Notes under the pieces: model-generated | Told to the model about the DNA's origin: nothing | Database searches by the model: none | What the model saw: only the letters and a program-made list of their open reading frames with translations | Shown here: positions 1 through 6,427 of the stretch, piece after piece | How the letters are laid out: each line of letters starts with the position of its first letter | Position numbering within the stretch: the first letter of the stretch is position 1 | Made by a program: the position numbers and the translations under genes | From: Desulfocapsa sp. | GTDB taxonomy: Bacteria; Desulfobacterota; Desulfobulbia; Desulfobulbales; Desulfocapsaceae | Reading direction: 5' to 3' | Assembly (NCBI GenBank): GCA_029934915.1 | Contig: JAOZLI010000062.1 | Span: 1 to 10,842 of the forward strand | Length of the DNA: 10,842 bases

Positions 1-260
1 TCGAGATAAATATCTCTAAATTTATAAGATCAGAACAGAATTATTTTTAGCAGGATTTTTGGAAAAAATGAAATGGCCAATGGGTATGCACCTTTTTCGA
101 AATTGCCCGAAAGGAGCCCTTACTACTATGTTGCCGGTTTACACAATACACGTTAAGTCTCTATATTTCTGGAGCGTACCACTTTTGTTGTGTTTATATC
201 AATTGGCTCAATTATGCCTTGTTTGTTGACGATTCTTTTGAGGCGTAATGTTTCTTATAT
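1..260. other. Non-coding left flank, no convincing gene
   Basis: This stretch is AT-rich and carries no convincing coding region. A perfect inverted repeat sits at its left edge, GAGATA (3-8), AA, TATCTC (11-16), followed at once by the palindrome TAAATTTA (17-24). One 53-codon open frame (68-229) starts at an ATG behind GGAAAAA, but its translation shows no family signal and it ends in an unremarkable hydrophobic stretch. The flank may be the regulatory upstream region of the toxin-antitoxin operon or remnant sequence at the junction where that module was acquired; nothing in it settles the question. Confidence 0.5.
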
Positions 261-290
261 TTGACAATGAGTGGATTTTTGCTGTATACT
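261..290 (+). promoter_or_regulatory. hipBA promoter, sigma-70 type
   Basis: TTGACA at 261-266 is a perfect -35 hexamer. TATACT at 285-290 matches five of six -10 bases. The spacer is 18 bases. Initiation about 7 bases past the -10 box would fall at 296-298, which is on or beside the ATG at 298, so the transcript should have essentially no leader. Confidence 0.75.
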
Positions 291-299
291 GTTAAGTAT
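286..299. promoter_or_regulatory. Candidate HipB operator (inverted repeat over -10 and start codon)
   Basis: ATACT (286-290), GTTA, AGTAT (295-299) is a perfect 5-base inverted repeat centred between the -10 box and the hipB start codon. HipB-type antitoxins are dimeric HTH proteins that repress their own operon by binding palindromes at the promoter, so the position fits an autoregulatory operator. The half-sites differ from the E. coli HipB operator (TATCC, 8-base spacer, GGATA), and only one copy was noticed, so the call is inferred from position. Confidence 0.45.
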
Positions 300-603
300 G
301 GTTAACAATAATTTCGATCCCCAACAGCTTTTGTCACAACTTGGTGAACGTCTCAAACAGGCACGACTAATCCGTAATGAAAGTCAGGAGTTGTTCGCTT
401 CACGCCTTGGCATAACCAGACAATCGTATGCCAAGATGGAAAAAGGAGACCCAGCCACCTCCGTTGGGCATTGGGTAAATGCCAGTCAGATTCTTGGGAA
501 ATTGCAGTCGTGGCAGGAAGTGTTGCAAAACGATGAAAACTTATTCGATAAATTCGAGCTGATGACACTTGGACGACAGCGAGCAGGGAAACAGCGAAGA
601 TGA
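298..603 (+). CDS. hipB: HipB-like antitoxin, XRE-family HTH regulator
   Basis: This 101-residue protein is a Cro/C1 (XRE)-type helix-turn-helix regulator. The domain spans about residues 14-70, with the HTH core near 29-50 (LASRLGIT-like: ELFASRLGITRQSYAKMEKG). HipB antitoxins bind their HipA kinase partner, neutralise it and repress the shared promoter. The role here is inferred from the HTH plus the directly overlapping hipA. The start is the ATG at 298. A GTG at 271 would add nine residues but lies between the -35 and -10 boxes, so it cannot be on the transcript. There is no Shine-Dalgarno sequence, which fits leaderless translation. The stop overlaps the hipA start (ATGA, 600-603), so the two are translationally coupled. 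The basic C-terminus (about residues 93-101, rich in Arg and Lys) may form a flexible tail. Confidence 0.88.
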   Translation: MVNNNFDPQQLLSQLGERLKQARLIRNESQELFASRLGITRQSYAKMEKGDPATSVGHWVNASQILGKLQSWQEVLQNDENLFDKFELMTLGRQRAGKQRR

Positions 604-1829
604 TCAGGTTGACTGTTTGGCTTACCACTTTCGATGGTACCAGAGTCCAGGCTGGAGAAATTGTTGTGGCAGATCCTGATGTGCAGGGGAGATTGCGTGG
701 ACAGTTTCGTTATACCCCGGAGTTTGTTGGAGCTTCTTCTGCTTTTGCACTGGATCCTATTTCTTTACCACTTTCCTCGCAACTTTTTGAGGCGGATCGA
801 GCTTCTTCCGGTGTTCATGGAGTCTTTGAAGATAGCTTGCCCGACGATTGGGGCAGAAAAATCATGGTTCGTCGTTATGGTCTGGAACGGAATGAACAGC
901 GAGTTCCGCAGCTTCTACGGGCTCTTGGCCCGAGCGGCCTGGGTGCTCTTAGTTACGAAGATGGTGATCGGCTCTTTGAAAGAGATGAAATTCCTGATCA
1001 ATGTTATCTGGAAGAACTTCAGAAACTGGCGCTGGAGTTTGAACGTGACGCGAACACAGTTGATCCTGAAATGACACTTCTTTTTCAGGCAGGAAGTTCT
1101 CCTGGCGGAGCACGTCCCAAGGTGCTTGTAAGTGACGGACAACATCAGTACATAGCAAAGTTTTCGTCCATTCGGGATTCTTTTGATGTGGTTGCTTTGG
1201 AGGCTGCGGCTATGGAACTTGCGGGACTTGCAGGTCTGGAAGTTGCGCAAACAAGATCTGTGCCTTGCGGAGGGAAGAGTGTCTTGTTGGTGACACGTTT
1301 TGATATACACAGAAACGGCGGTCGCAATCATTTGATTAGCATGCAGACCTTACTCAGAGCCGATGGTTATTATACTGCAGGCTATCGAGATATGGCACAG
1401 GTGCTTAAGCAAGTATCCTGCAGGCCAGTAGAAGATTTACAACAGCTTTTTAAACAGCTCGTTTTTAATGCCCTTTTGGGCAATACCGATGATCATTTGA
1501 AAAATTTCAGTATGATGAATGATGGTGATGGGTGGAGACTGACCCCTGCTTTTGATATTGTGCCCAATATCGGACAAAATCGGGAGCATGTTCTGCATAT
1601 TAACGATTCCTTCCTTGCTCCTGATCGAAACACCCTTATTCGTGAAGCGGGTTCCTTCATGTTTAAGCGGCGGCAGGAAATTGAAAGTATAATTGATAGT
1701 GTAGTTCAGGTTGTACAACAGTGGAAAATGATCTTTAGGGAGCATGGCGTTCCCCAGCATGATGTTGAAATACTGGGAAGTGATATCGATCAACGGATAG
1801 AACGCATCAGACCCGTAATTATTCAATAA
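600..1829 (+). CDS. hipA: HipA-like serine/threonine kinase toxin
   Basis: This 409-residue protein is a full-length type II toxin kinase of the HipA family (E. coli HipA has 440 residues). The N-terminal HipA_N subdomain covers about residues 1-110 and the HipA_C kinase fold about 155-375. The phosphate-binding, autophosphorylation-type loop reads GSSPGGARPK (165-174), with Ser166/167 as candidate autophosphorylated residues. Lys187 in YIAKF is the likely ATP lysine. GNTDDHLKNF (294-303) supplies the catalytic Asp297, and LTPAFDI (314-320) the metal-binding Asp319. All key kinase motifs look intact, so the toxin is probably active. E. coli HipA phosphorylates GltX; the substrate here cannot be read from sequence. 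It is expressed with hipB and overlaps it by 4 bases. It converges on the amidohydrolase gene with only 28 bases between stops. Confidence 0.92.
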   Translation: MIRLTVWLTTFDGTRVQAGEIVVADPDVQGRLRGQFRYTPEFVGASSAFALDPISLPLSSQLFEADRASSGVHGVFEDSLPDDWGRKIMVRRYGLERNEQRVPQLLRALGPSGLGALSYEDGDRLFERDEIPDQCYLEELQKLALEFERDANTVDPEMTLLFQAGSSPGGARPKVLVSDGQHQYIAKFSSIRDSFDVVALEAAAMELAGLAGLEVAQTRSVPCGGKSVLLVTRFDIHRNGGRNHLISMQTLLRADGYYTAGYRDMAQVLKQVSCRPVEDLQQLFKQLVFNALLGNTDDHLKNFSMMNDGDGWRLTPAFDIVPNIGQNREHVLHINDSFLAPDRNTLIREAGSFMFKRRQEIESIIDSVVQVVQQWKMIFREHGVPQHDVEILGSDIDQRIERIRPVIIQ

Positions 1830-1857
1830 TAAAAAGTTTTTTCTGTCACGCCTCTTG

Positions 1858-3165
1858 TTACAACGCGCCAAGTGTCTTGCTCAGGTGTCTCACCTCAGCC
1901 ATACACTCGTCCACATCAAGTGAAATAAATTTTCGTCCCTGAAGAACGATGTCTCCGTTAATAATAACGGTATCTACGTCGGAACCACTCGCATTGTAGG
2001 TAAGAAAATCATTGTTGTAGCAGGGTTGCAGGTGGGGGCGATCCATTGCGAGAAGGATAAGGTCGGCTTTGTATCCCGGTGCAATCTTCCCAAGATCCGA
2101 AAATCCTAGAATATCACCATTATTTTCTGTAGCTGCAGCAAGAGCCTGGCTGGCTGGCAGGGCAGTGGCATTAAGGGTTCGTAGTTTTTGGCTTTTTGCC
2201 AAAAAATCCATTTCCTGAAACATATCCAGGCTATTATTGCTGGCACAGCCATCTGTCCCAAGTCCTGTTCTGATCCCTTGTTCTATCATTTCCGTAACTT
2301 CTGCAATGCCTGAAGAAAGTTTACAATGGGATTGCGGGCAAATAATCACTCCGGCACCGCTTTGCCGGATAATATTTCGGTCTTCTTGGTCCAGCCAGAC
2401 ACAGTGGATAAGAACAGTGTCTTTGTCCAATAAATCAAGAGCCGCCAGGTGCCTGACAGGGCTGCTCCCCTGTGGGTCCATAAGCATCTTTTGTTCATAT
2501 TTACTTTCTGCTGTATGGATAAAAAATGGCGTATTATATTTCTTTGTAAGCGCTTTTGCCCCCTGCAGGGTTTGCGGAGAGCACGTGTATGGCGAGTGAG
2601 CGAAGAGAGCTGGCCGTATGCGATCATTTTTTCCCTGCCATTGTGTGAGGAAATCTTCAGCTGCTGCAAGATTTTGCAATGGATCAGGAACACCAGGGGC
2701 TGGGAAATCCACGATGCCCTGTGCTGGAATGGCCCGCATTCCAGCGTCAAGAAAAGCGCGTGCGGCCTGGTCTTCGTGGAAATATCCATCGGCCACAGTG
2801 GTGGTGCCTGATAAGATCATCTCAGCTGCGGCAAGTTTTGCACACCAATACACCATTTCCGGATGTACATGTTTTGCTTCTGCTGGAAAGATATGTTTGT
2901 TCAGCCAGTCGTTTAAGGCAAGATCATCTGCCATCCCCCTAAAAAGTGTCATGGCGCAGTGGTTGTGTGCGTTAATCAGCCCGGGGAGAAGAAGTTTTCC
3001 TGTGCCGTCAATATGTTGTGCGTCGGGTCTGGAAGGAATATCGTCCATGGAGCCAAAGGAGTGAATAGTGTTTTCCTCGCATAATAGCCATTGCTTGTCA
3101 GCAAAAGGAGTTTTTGGGCTGGAAAGAAGGCTGACGTTGCTTATAAGTAAGGAAGGCGTGTACAT
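1858..3165 (-). CDS. mtaD: Amidohydrolase, MTA/SAH deaminase (MtaD/SsnA-like) family
   Basis: This 435-residue metal-dependent hydrolase belongs to the amidohydrolase superfamily, in the branch that deaminates 5'-methylthioadenosine and S-adenosylhomocysteine. The metal and catalytic residues are visible in order: the HxH pair His67/His69 (NAHNHCAM), His190 (AHSPYTC), His217 with the catalytic Glu220 (HTAES), His254 (IHCVWLD) and Asp305 (GTDGCASNN). The ends form the usual small beta-sandwich, with the C-terminal KIAPGYKADLI motif at 360-370. Length is normal for the family. The start is supported by AAGGA five bases upstream. It is cytosolic, with no signal peptide. Physiologically it could recycle the purine of methylation by-products. 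Aminodeoxyfutalosine deaminase of menaquinone synthesis and guanine or chlorohydrolase-type enzymes are close relatives, so the exact substrate is uncertain. It is a single gene on the minus strand, divergent from ychF. Confidence 0.85.
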   Translation of the reverse strand: MYTPSLLISNVSLLSSPKTPFADKQWLLCEENTIHSFGSMDDIPSRPDAQHIDGTGKLLLPGLINAHNHCAMTLFRGMADDLALNDWLNKHIFPAEAKHVHPEMVYWCAKLAAAEMILSGTTTVADGYFHEDQAARAFLDAGMRAIPAQGIVDFPAPGVPDPLQNLAAAEDFLTQWQGKNDRIRPALFAHSPYTCSPQTLQGAKALTKKYNTPFFIHTAESKYEQKMLMDPQGSSPVRHLAALDLLDKDTVLIHCVWLDQEDRNIIRQSGAGVIICPQSHCKLSSGIAEVTEMIEQGIRTGLGTDGCASNNSLDMFQEMDFLAKSQKLRTLNATALPASQALAAATENNGDILGFSDLGKIAPGYKADLILLAMDRPHLQPCYNNDFLTYNASGSDVDTVIINGDIVLQGRKFISLDVDECMAEVRHLSKTLGAL

Positions 3166-3206
3166 GGGAGTCCTTGGAAAAATAGGGGCATTTTTGCTTT
3201 CAGCAG

Positions 3207-3235
3207 GGTATACTGCTTGGTTTGAAGTTTGTAAA
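3207..3235 (-). promoter_or_regulatory. Promoter of the amidohydrolase gene
   Basis: Read on the minus strand, TTTACA (3235-3230) is a five-of-six match to the -35 hexamer and TATACC (3212-3207) a four-of-six match to the -10, with a 17-base spacer. Initiation would fall near 3200, giving a leader of about 35 bases before the ATG at 3165. The ribosome site AAGGA lies at 3175-3171. Confidence 0.5.
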
Positions 3236-3247
3236 AGTAATTATTCC

Positions 3248-3262
3248 GAGTCCAATGGACTC
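3248..3262. repeat. Perfect 6-bp inverted repeat in divergent intergenic region
   Basis: GAGTCC (3248-3253), AAT, GGACTC (3257-3262) is a perfect 15-base interrupted palindrome. It lies just upstream (on the minus strand) of the amidohydrolase -35 box and about 95 bases before ychF. It could be an operator for either gene or a small hairpin. There is no T-tract, so it is not a standard terminator. Confidence 0.45.
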
Positions 3263-3293
3263 TGCATAAACACTTTTTCTACGAATACATCAT

Positions 3294-3328
3294 AAAGTGA
3301 AAATTGGGAAGTCGCCAATCACTTTTTT
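3294..3328 (+). promoter_or_regulatory. Predicted hairpin with T-tract in the ychF leader
   Basis: AAAGTG (3294-3299) pairs with CACTTT (3320-3325), and ATTGG (3303-3307) pairs with CCAAT (3315-3319). This gives 11 base pairs with a 3-base AAA bulge and a 7-base loop, ending in TTTTTT (3323-3328). It lies 28 bases before the ychF start. The shape resembles a weak intrinsic terminator or attenuator, but the upper stem is AT-rich and the T-tract is partly inside the stem. No clear ychF promoter was identified, so whether it is transcribed is unknown. Confidence 0.35.
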
Positions 3329-3355
3329 CAGACAGAAATATTTTGGAGTAAATAT

Positions 3356-4453
3356 ATGGGTTTTTGTTGTGGTATTGTCGGGCTTCCAAATGTTGGGAAA
3401 TCCACTATTTTTAATGCATTGACAGCAGCGGGAATTGACGCTGAAAATTATCCCTTTTGCACCATTGAGCCAAATGTGGGGATTGTTCCTGTTCCTGATA
3501 AACGTCTCGATGTGTTGGCTGAAATGGCCAAGACTAAAAAGAAGGTCGCAACCCAAATGGAATTTGTGGATATTGCGGGTCTTGTGAAAGGTGCCAGTCA
3601 GGGAGAGGGTCTTGGGAATCAGTTCCTGGGGCATATTCGCCAGGTTGATGCCCTTGTGCATGTGGTTCGCTGTTTTGAGGATGAAAATGTTGTCCATGTG
3701 GATGGGAGTATTGATCCTGCCCGTGATCGGGACGTGATCACCATGGAGCTTATCCTGGCAGATCTTGATACCGTCGAAAAACGATTGAAAAAAGCGCAGA
3801 GTCTTGCCAAATCTGGTGATAAAACTTTGAAGGCTCAGGCCATTTTTCTTGAAAAACTGCGTGATCATCTCGATACTGGTCAAACGGCCAGAACTCTTGA
3901 AATCGATGGTGATATGGAAGAAGGTCTCATGAAAGAGATGACTTTGCTCACCGACAAACCGGTTCTCTATGTTGCCAATGTTCATGAGGATGATGTTCCC
4001 GATGGCAATGCGTTTGTGCGCGTACTGGAAAAACTTGCCGAGGAAGATGGTGATGGCGTCGTAGTTATCGCTGGTTCCATTGAGCAGGAGTTAAGTCAGC
4101 TCGATGCCGAGGAACAACGGGAATTCCTGGCCGATATGGGCATGGAAGAGCCAGGGCTTAATCGGCTTATTGCCGCGGGTTACGAACTTCTTGGCCTGAT
4201 TACCTATTTTACTGTGGGTGAAAAAGAGACGCGAGCCTGGACAATCACTAAAGGGACAAAGGGACCGGGGGCTGCTGGAAAGATTCATTCGGATTTTGAG
4301 CGTGGTTTTATCCGGGCAGAGACCATTGCCTACGATGATTTTGTGGCATGTGACGGTGAAAATGGAGCCAAAGATAAAGGCTTGATGCGTTCGGAAGGCA
4401 AGGAGTATGTCGTGGTCGATGGAGATTGTCTGAATTTTCGTTTTAATGTGTGA
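3356..4453 (+). CDS. ychF: YchF/Obg-like ATPase, ribosome-associated
   Basis: This 365-residue protein is the universally conserved Obg-family P-loop NTPase YchF (OLA1 family), a cytosolic, ribosome-associated enzyme linked to translation and stress responses. The N-terminus [16 protein letters not shown] carries the G1/Walker A loop (GLPNVGKS, 9-16). Switch II is DIAG (72-75). The G4 position reads NVHE (208-211) instead of NKxD, the signature of the ATP preference of this family. A coiled-coil segment lies at about 130-200 and a TGS domain at about 280-365, with the [12 protein letters not shown] motif typical of the C-terminus. Length is standard (about 363). The start is supported by GGAG seven bases upstream. 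It heads a same-strand run of eight genes and is separated from holB by only 12 bases. Confidence 0.97.
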   Translation: MGFCCGIVGLPNVGKSTIFNALTAAGIDAENYPFCTIEPNVGIVPVPDKRLDVLAEMAKTKKKVATQMEFVDIAGLVKGASQGEGLGNQFLGHIRQVDALVHVVRCFEDENVVHVDGSIDPARDRDVITMELILADLDTVEKRLKKAQSLAKSGDKTLKAQAIFLEKLRDHLDTGQTARTLEIDGDMEEGLMKEMTLLTDKPVLYVANVHEDDVPDGNAFVRVLEKLAEEDGDGVVVIAGSIEQELSQLDAEEQREFLADMGMEEPGLNRLIAAGYELLGLITYFTVGEKETRAWTITKGTKGPGAAGKIHSDFERGFIRAETIAYDDFVACDGENGAKDKGLMRSEGKEYVVVDGDCLNFRFNV

Positions 4454-4465
4454 TTTGTTAGAATC

Positions 4466-5434
4466 ATGAGTGAGACGCAGCAGCTATACGGACAAAGCCA
4501 GGCAAAAAATCTTCTAACCAGAAGTATTGCTGCAGATCGTCTGGCTCATGCCTATCTCTTTCGCGGGCCTGATGGGGTAGGTAAGCAACTCTTTGCTAAG
4601 AGGCTTGCCGCGATTATCAATTGCAAACAGAGCGAGGGCTTTGTTGCCTGCGGAACCTGTTCTTCCTGTAAAAAGCTTGCTGCGGGTTCGCATCCGGATT
4701 TTGTTCTTGTGTCTCCGCAAAAAGGAGCCATCAAGATCGATCAGGTTCGTGCATTGATAAAATCACTCTCTTTTGCCCCTTATGAAGCAAAAACACGGGT
4801 GGTAGTTTTAGAAGATATACATACCATGCGTGCGGAGGCTGCTAATAGTCTTTTAAAAACTCTGGAAGAACCACCTGAAAATAATATTCTGATCTTAACG
4901 GCAGATACGGCCGGAAACGTTTTGCAGACAATTATTTCCAGGTGCCAGTCCATTCCTTTTTATTCGTTAACGACGGAAGAAACGGTGTCTATCCTGATGG
5001 CGCAGGAGGATGAGCTTGATCTTGATACCGCCCATCTTCTGGCACGTCTTAGTGAAGGAAGCCCGGGAAAGGGCCTGCTTTTTTATAAGAAAGATCTTAT
5101 CCCTTTATGGCAGGAACTTACTTCTCTTCTTGTTGAGCCTGAGAGTAACAGTGACAAAAATAGTGGAAAAGTACTGCTTATGGCGGAGCGAATAGCTGCC
5201 TTAAAGGAAGATTTGCCATATCTTTTAGGACTCATTCGTCTCTGGTTGCGTGATTGTCTTTTTGTGTTGAATGGTCATGATCAGGGTACGGAAAGTCTAA
5301 ATAGACGGAAAGAGTGGAATTCACCACAATATTTTGCTAAGTTGCAAGCTATAGATCGTGCAGAGAAGGAGCTTTCGAGAAATTGTAATCGCACCTTGGT
5401 TTGTGAGGTATTGCTCTTTCAACTAACGGCCTGA
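4466..5434 (+). CDS. holB: DNA polymerase III delta' subunit
   Basis: This 322-residue AAA+ family protein is the delta' subunit of the clamp loader that places the beta clamp on primed DNA. It shows the RuvB-like start, then a Walker A-like loop GPDGVGKQ (34-41) whose final Ser/Thr is Gln, suggesting weak or no ATP binding as known for delta'. The zinc module is complete: Cys53, Cys62, Cys65, Cys68. The sensor/arginine-finger SRC motif is at 158-160, preceded by the NSLLKTLEEPP stretch (127-137) shared with gamma/tau subunits. The C-terminal part (about 210-322) is variable, as usual. The ATG at 4466 has no strong Shine-Dalgarno sequence, so translation may be coupled to ychF, whose stop lies 12 bases upstream. 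A role as DnaX itself is excluded by length and by the poor Walker A. Confidence 0.93.
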   Translation: MSETQQLYGQSQAKNLLTRSIAADRLAHAYLFRGPDGVGKQLFAKRLAAIINCKQSEGFVACGTCSSCKKLAAGSHPDFVLVSPQKGAIKIDQVRALIKSLSFAPYEAKTRVVVLEDIHTMRAEAANSLLKTLEEPPENNILILTADTAGNVLQTIISRCQSIPFYSLTTEETVSILMAQEDELDLDTAHLLARLSEGSPGKGLLFYKKDLIPLWQELTSLLVEPESNSDKNSGKVLLMAERIAALKEDLPYLLGLIRLWLRDCLFVLNGHDQGTESLNRRKEWNSPQYFAKLQAIDRAEKELSRNCNRTLVCEVLLFQLTA

Positions 5435-5449
5435 AGCTGGCAAGCGAAA

Positions 5450-5540
5450 AGTATGAAGTGAAAAGTTGAAAGTACGTAGTGTCGCGGCTCTGCCGCCTTA
5501 TCAAACTTTATAACTTTATAAACTTTATAACTTTAAACTG
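5450..5540. repeat. Structured intergenic repeat element (AGT heptads, GC hairpin, AACTTTAT units)
   Basis: The gap between holB and ricT holds three ordered parts. First, AGT recurs at exactly 7-base steps (5450, 5457, 5464, 5471, 5478). Second, a hairpin GCGGC-TCT-GCCGC occupies 5484-5496. Third, four near-tandem units of AACTTTAT follow (5504, 5512, 5521, 5529; the last ends AACTTTAA and one extra A precedes the third). The purine-rich left arm and the right arm are imperfect inverted repeats (for example AAAGTTGAAAGT against the complement of ACTTTATAACTTT), so the whole could fold into a long stem crowned by the GC hairpin. This looks like an interspersed intergenic repeat or MITE-like element rather than random spacer. 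There is no T-tract, so it is not a standard terminator. Confidence 0.6.
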
Positions 5541-5551
5541 TTTAATGTATT

Positions 5552-6427
5552 ATGGAAGAAAATAAAAAAGACAATCTCCAGTATTTTTACCGCATTCGCT
5601 TTCGGGCAGATGGACAGGAGTTTACCGTGTCATCACCCCTGGACGACCTGAAACGTCATGACGTGGTTATGGTGCGTGGAGAATATGGGCTGGAACCTGC
5701 CGCTATTACTGGTCCTGCGCCGGCCTGTCGGGATTCTGGGTTTGAGCGGAAAGCAACCTACGAATCTTCTCGTCGCGCAGCCCCTGAAGAGTGTACTCGA
5801 TATGAAAATATTCCCATGGAGGAAGCTGCCGCCTTTGAGAACTGTAAGAACTTAATTGCCAAACACACATTGCAGATGCGGCTTGTTCGGGTGGAACGCT
5901 TTTTTAATGGCAGTAAAATGATTTTTTATTTTACTGCAGATAAGAGGGTGGACTTTAGAGGTCTTGTGAAAGACCTTGTTCAGGAATTCCGTACCCGGGT
6001 AGAGATGCGGCAGGTTGGTGTGCGGCATGAAACAAAGATGCTTGGTGGTCTTGGAACCTGTGGTCGTGAGCTCTGTTGTTCCAATCATATGAAGAAATTT
6101 GATTCTGTTTCTATTAAAATGGCCAAAGAACAGGATTTACCGTTAAACCCTTCGAAAATTTCAGGGGTTTGTAATCGTTTGCTTTGTTGCCTGACCTATG
6201 AGTTCGAGACATATAAACGGGAACGCAAGGGAATGCCAAGACCAGGGAAGATCTTGAAACTGGATGAACAGTTGTACAAGGTAAGAAGACAAAATCCGCT
6301 GCAGCAAACACTTCAGGTTATTAGTGAGGCAGGTGAGATGCACGTTCTTGAGGCCAGCGAATGGCAACATGCGGAAATAGTACGACCGGAAAAGAAAAAG
6401 AAAAAAGAAAAGAAACAGGAATCATGA
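5552..6427 (+). CDS. ricT: PSP1-domain regulatory factor, RicT/YaaT family
   Basis: This 291-residue protein belongs to the PSP1/RicT family. In Bacillus subtilis RicT works with RicA and RicF in an Fe-S-bearing complex that assists RNase Y-dependent mRNA maturation; the partner set in this organism is unknown. The PSP1 core runs from about residue 80 to 230. The family's clustered cysteines are all visible: Cys170, Cys175/176 (GTCGRELCC), Cys207 and Cys212/213 (GVCNRLLCC), separated by the conserved VSIKMAKEQDLPLNPSKISG-type block. The N-terminal 60 residues form a separate beta-rich part, and the C-terminus is a charged Lys/Glu tail (KKKKKEKK, 281-288). The ATG at 5552 lacks a Shine-Dalgarno sequence and lies just after the repeat element. 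The stop overlaps the metG start (ATGA, 6424-6427). Its place between holB and metG matches the Firmicute holB-yaaT neighbourhood. Confidence 0.92.
   Translation: MEENKKDNLQYFYRIRFRADGQEFTVSSPLDDLKRHDVVMVRGEYGLEPAAITGPAPACRDSGFERKATYESSRRAAPEECTRYENIPMEEAAAFENCKNLIAKHTLQMRLVRVERFFNGSKMIFYFTADKRVDFRGLVKDLVQEFRTRVEMRQVGVRHETKMLGGLGTCGRELCCSNHMKKFDSVSIKMAKEQDLPLNPSKISGVCNRLLCCLTYEFETYKRERKGMPRPGKILKLDEQLYKVRRQNPLQQTLQVISEAGEMHVLEASEWQHAEIVRPEKKKKKEKKQES

Noticed and set aside
68..229. 53-codon open frame in the left flank with GGAAAAA before its ATG
   Set aside because: The translation shows no family motif, the ribosome site is weak, and the hydrophobic C-terminal half reads like translated AT-rich non-coding DNA.
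271..297. GTG at 271 as the hipB start
   Set aside because: It lies upstream of the -10 box, so it would not be on the transcript from the strong promoter, and the added residues lie outside the HTH family region.
1831..1842. AAAAAGTTTTTT between the convergent hipA and amidohydrolase stops as a bidirectional terminator
   Set aside because: There is no GC-rich stem on either side; T-runs alone do not make an intrinsic terminator.
5484..5496. GCGGC-TCT-GCCGC hairpin as the holB terminator
   Set aside because: It is followed by CTTATC without a T-tract and is better explained as the centre of the surrounding repeat element.
6395..6412. Possible -1 ribosomal frameshift on the A-rich 3' end of ricT giving a RicT-MetRS fusion (the metG frame is open back to 6361)
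   Set aside because: The heptamer AAAAAAG (6401-6407) is out of phase with the ricT frame for canonical A_AAA_AAG slippage, and metG has its own start, AGGA site and ATGA coupling that explain its expression.
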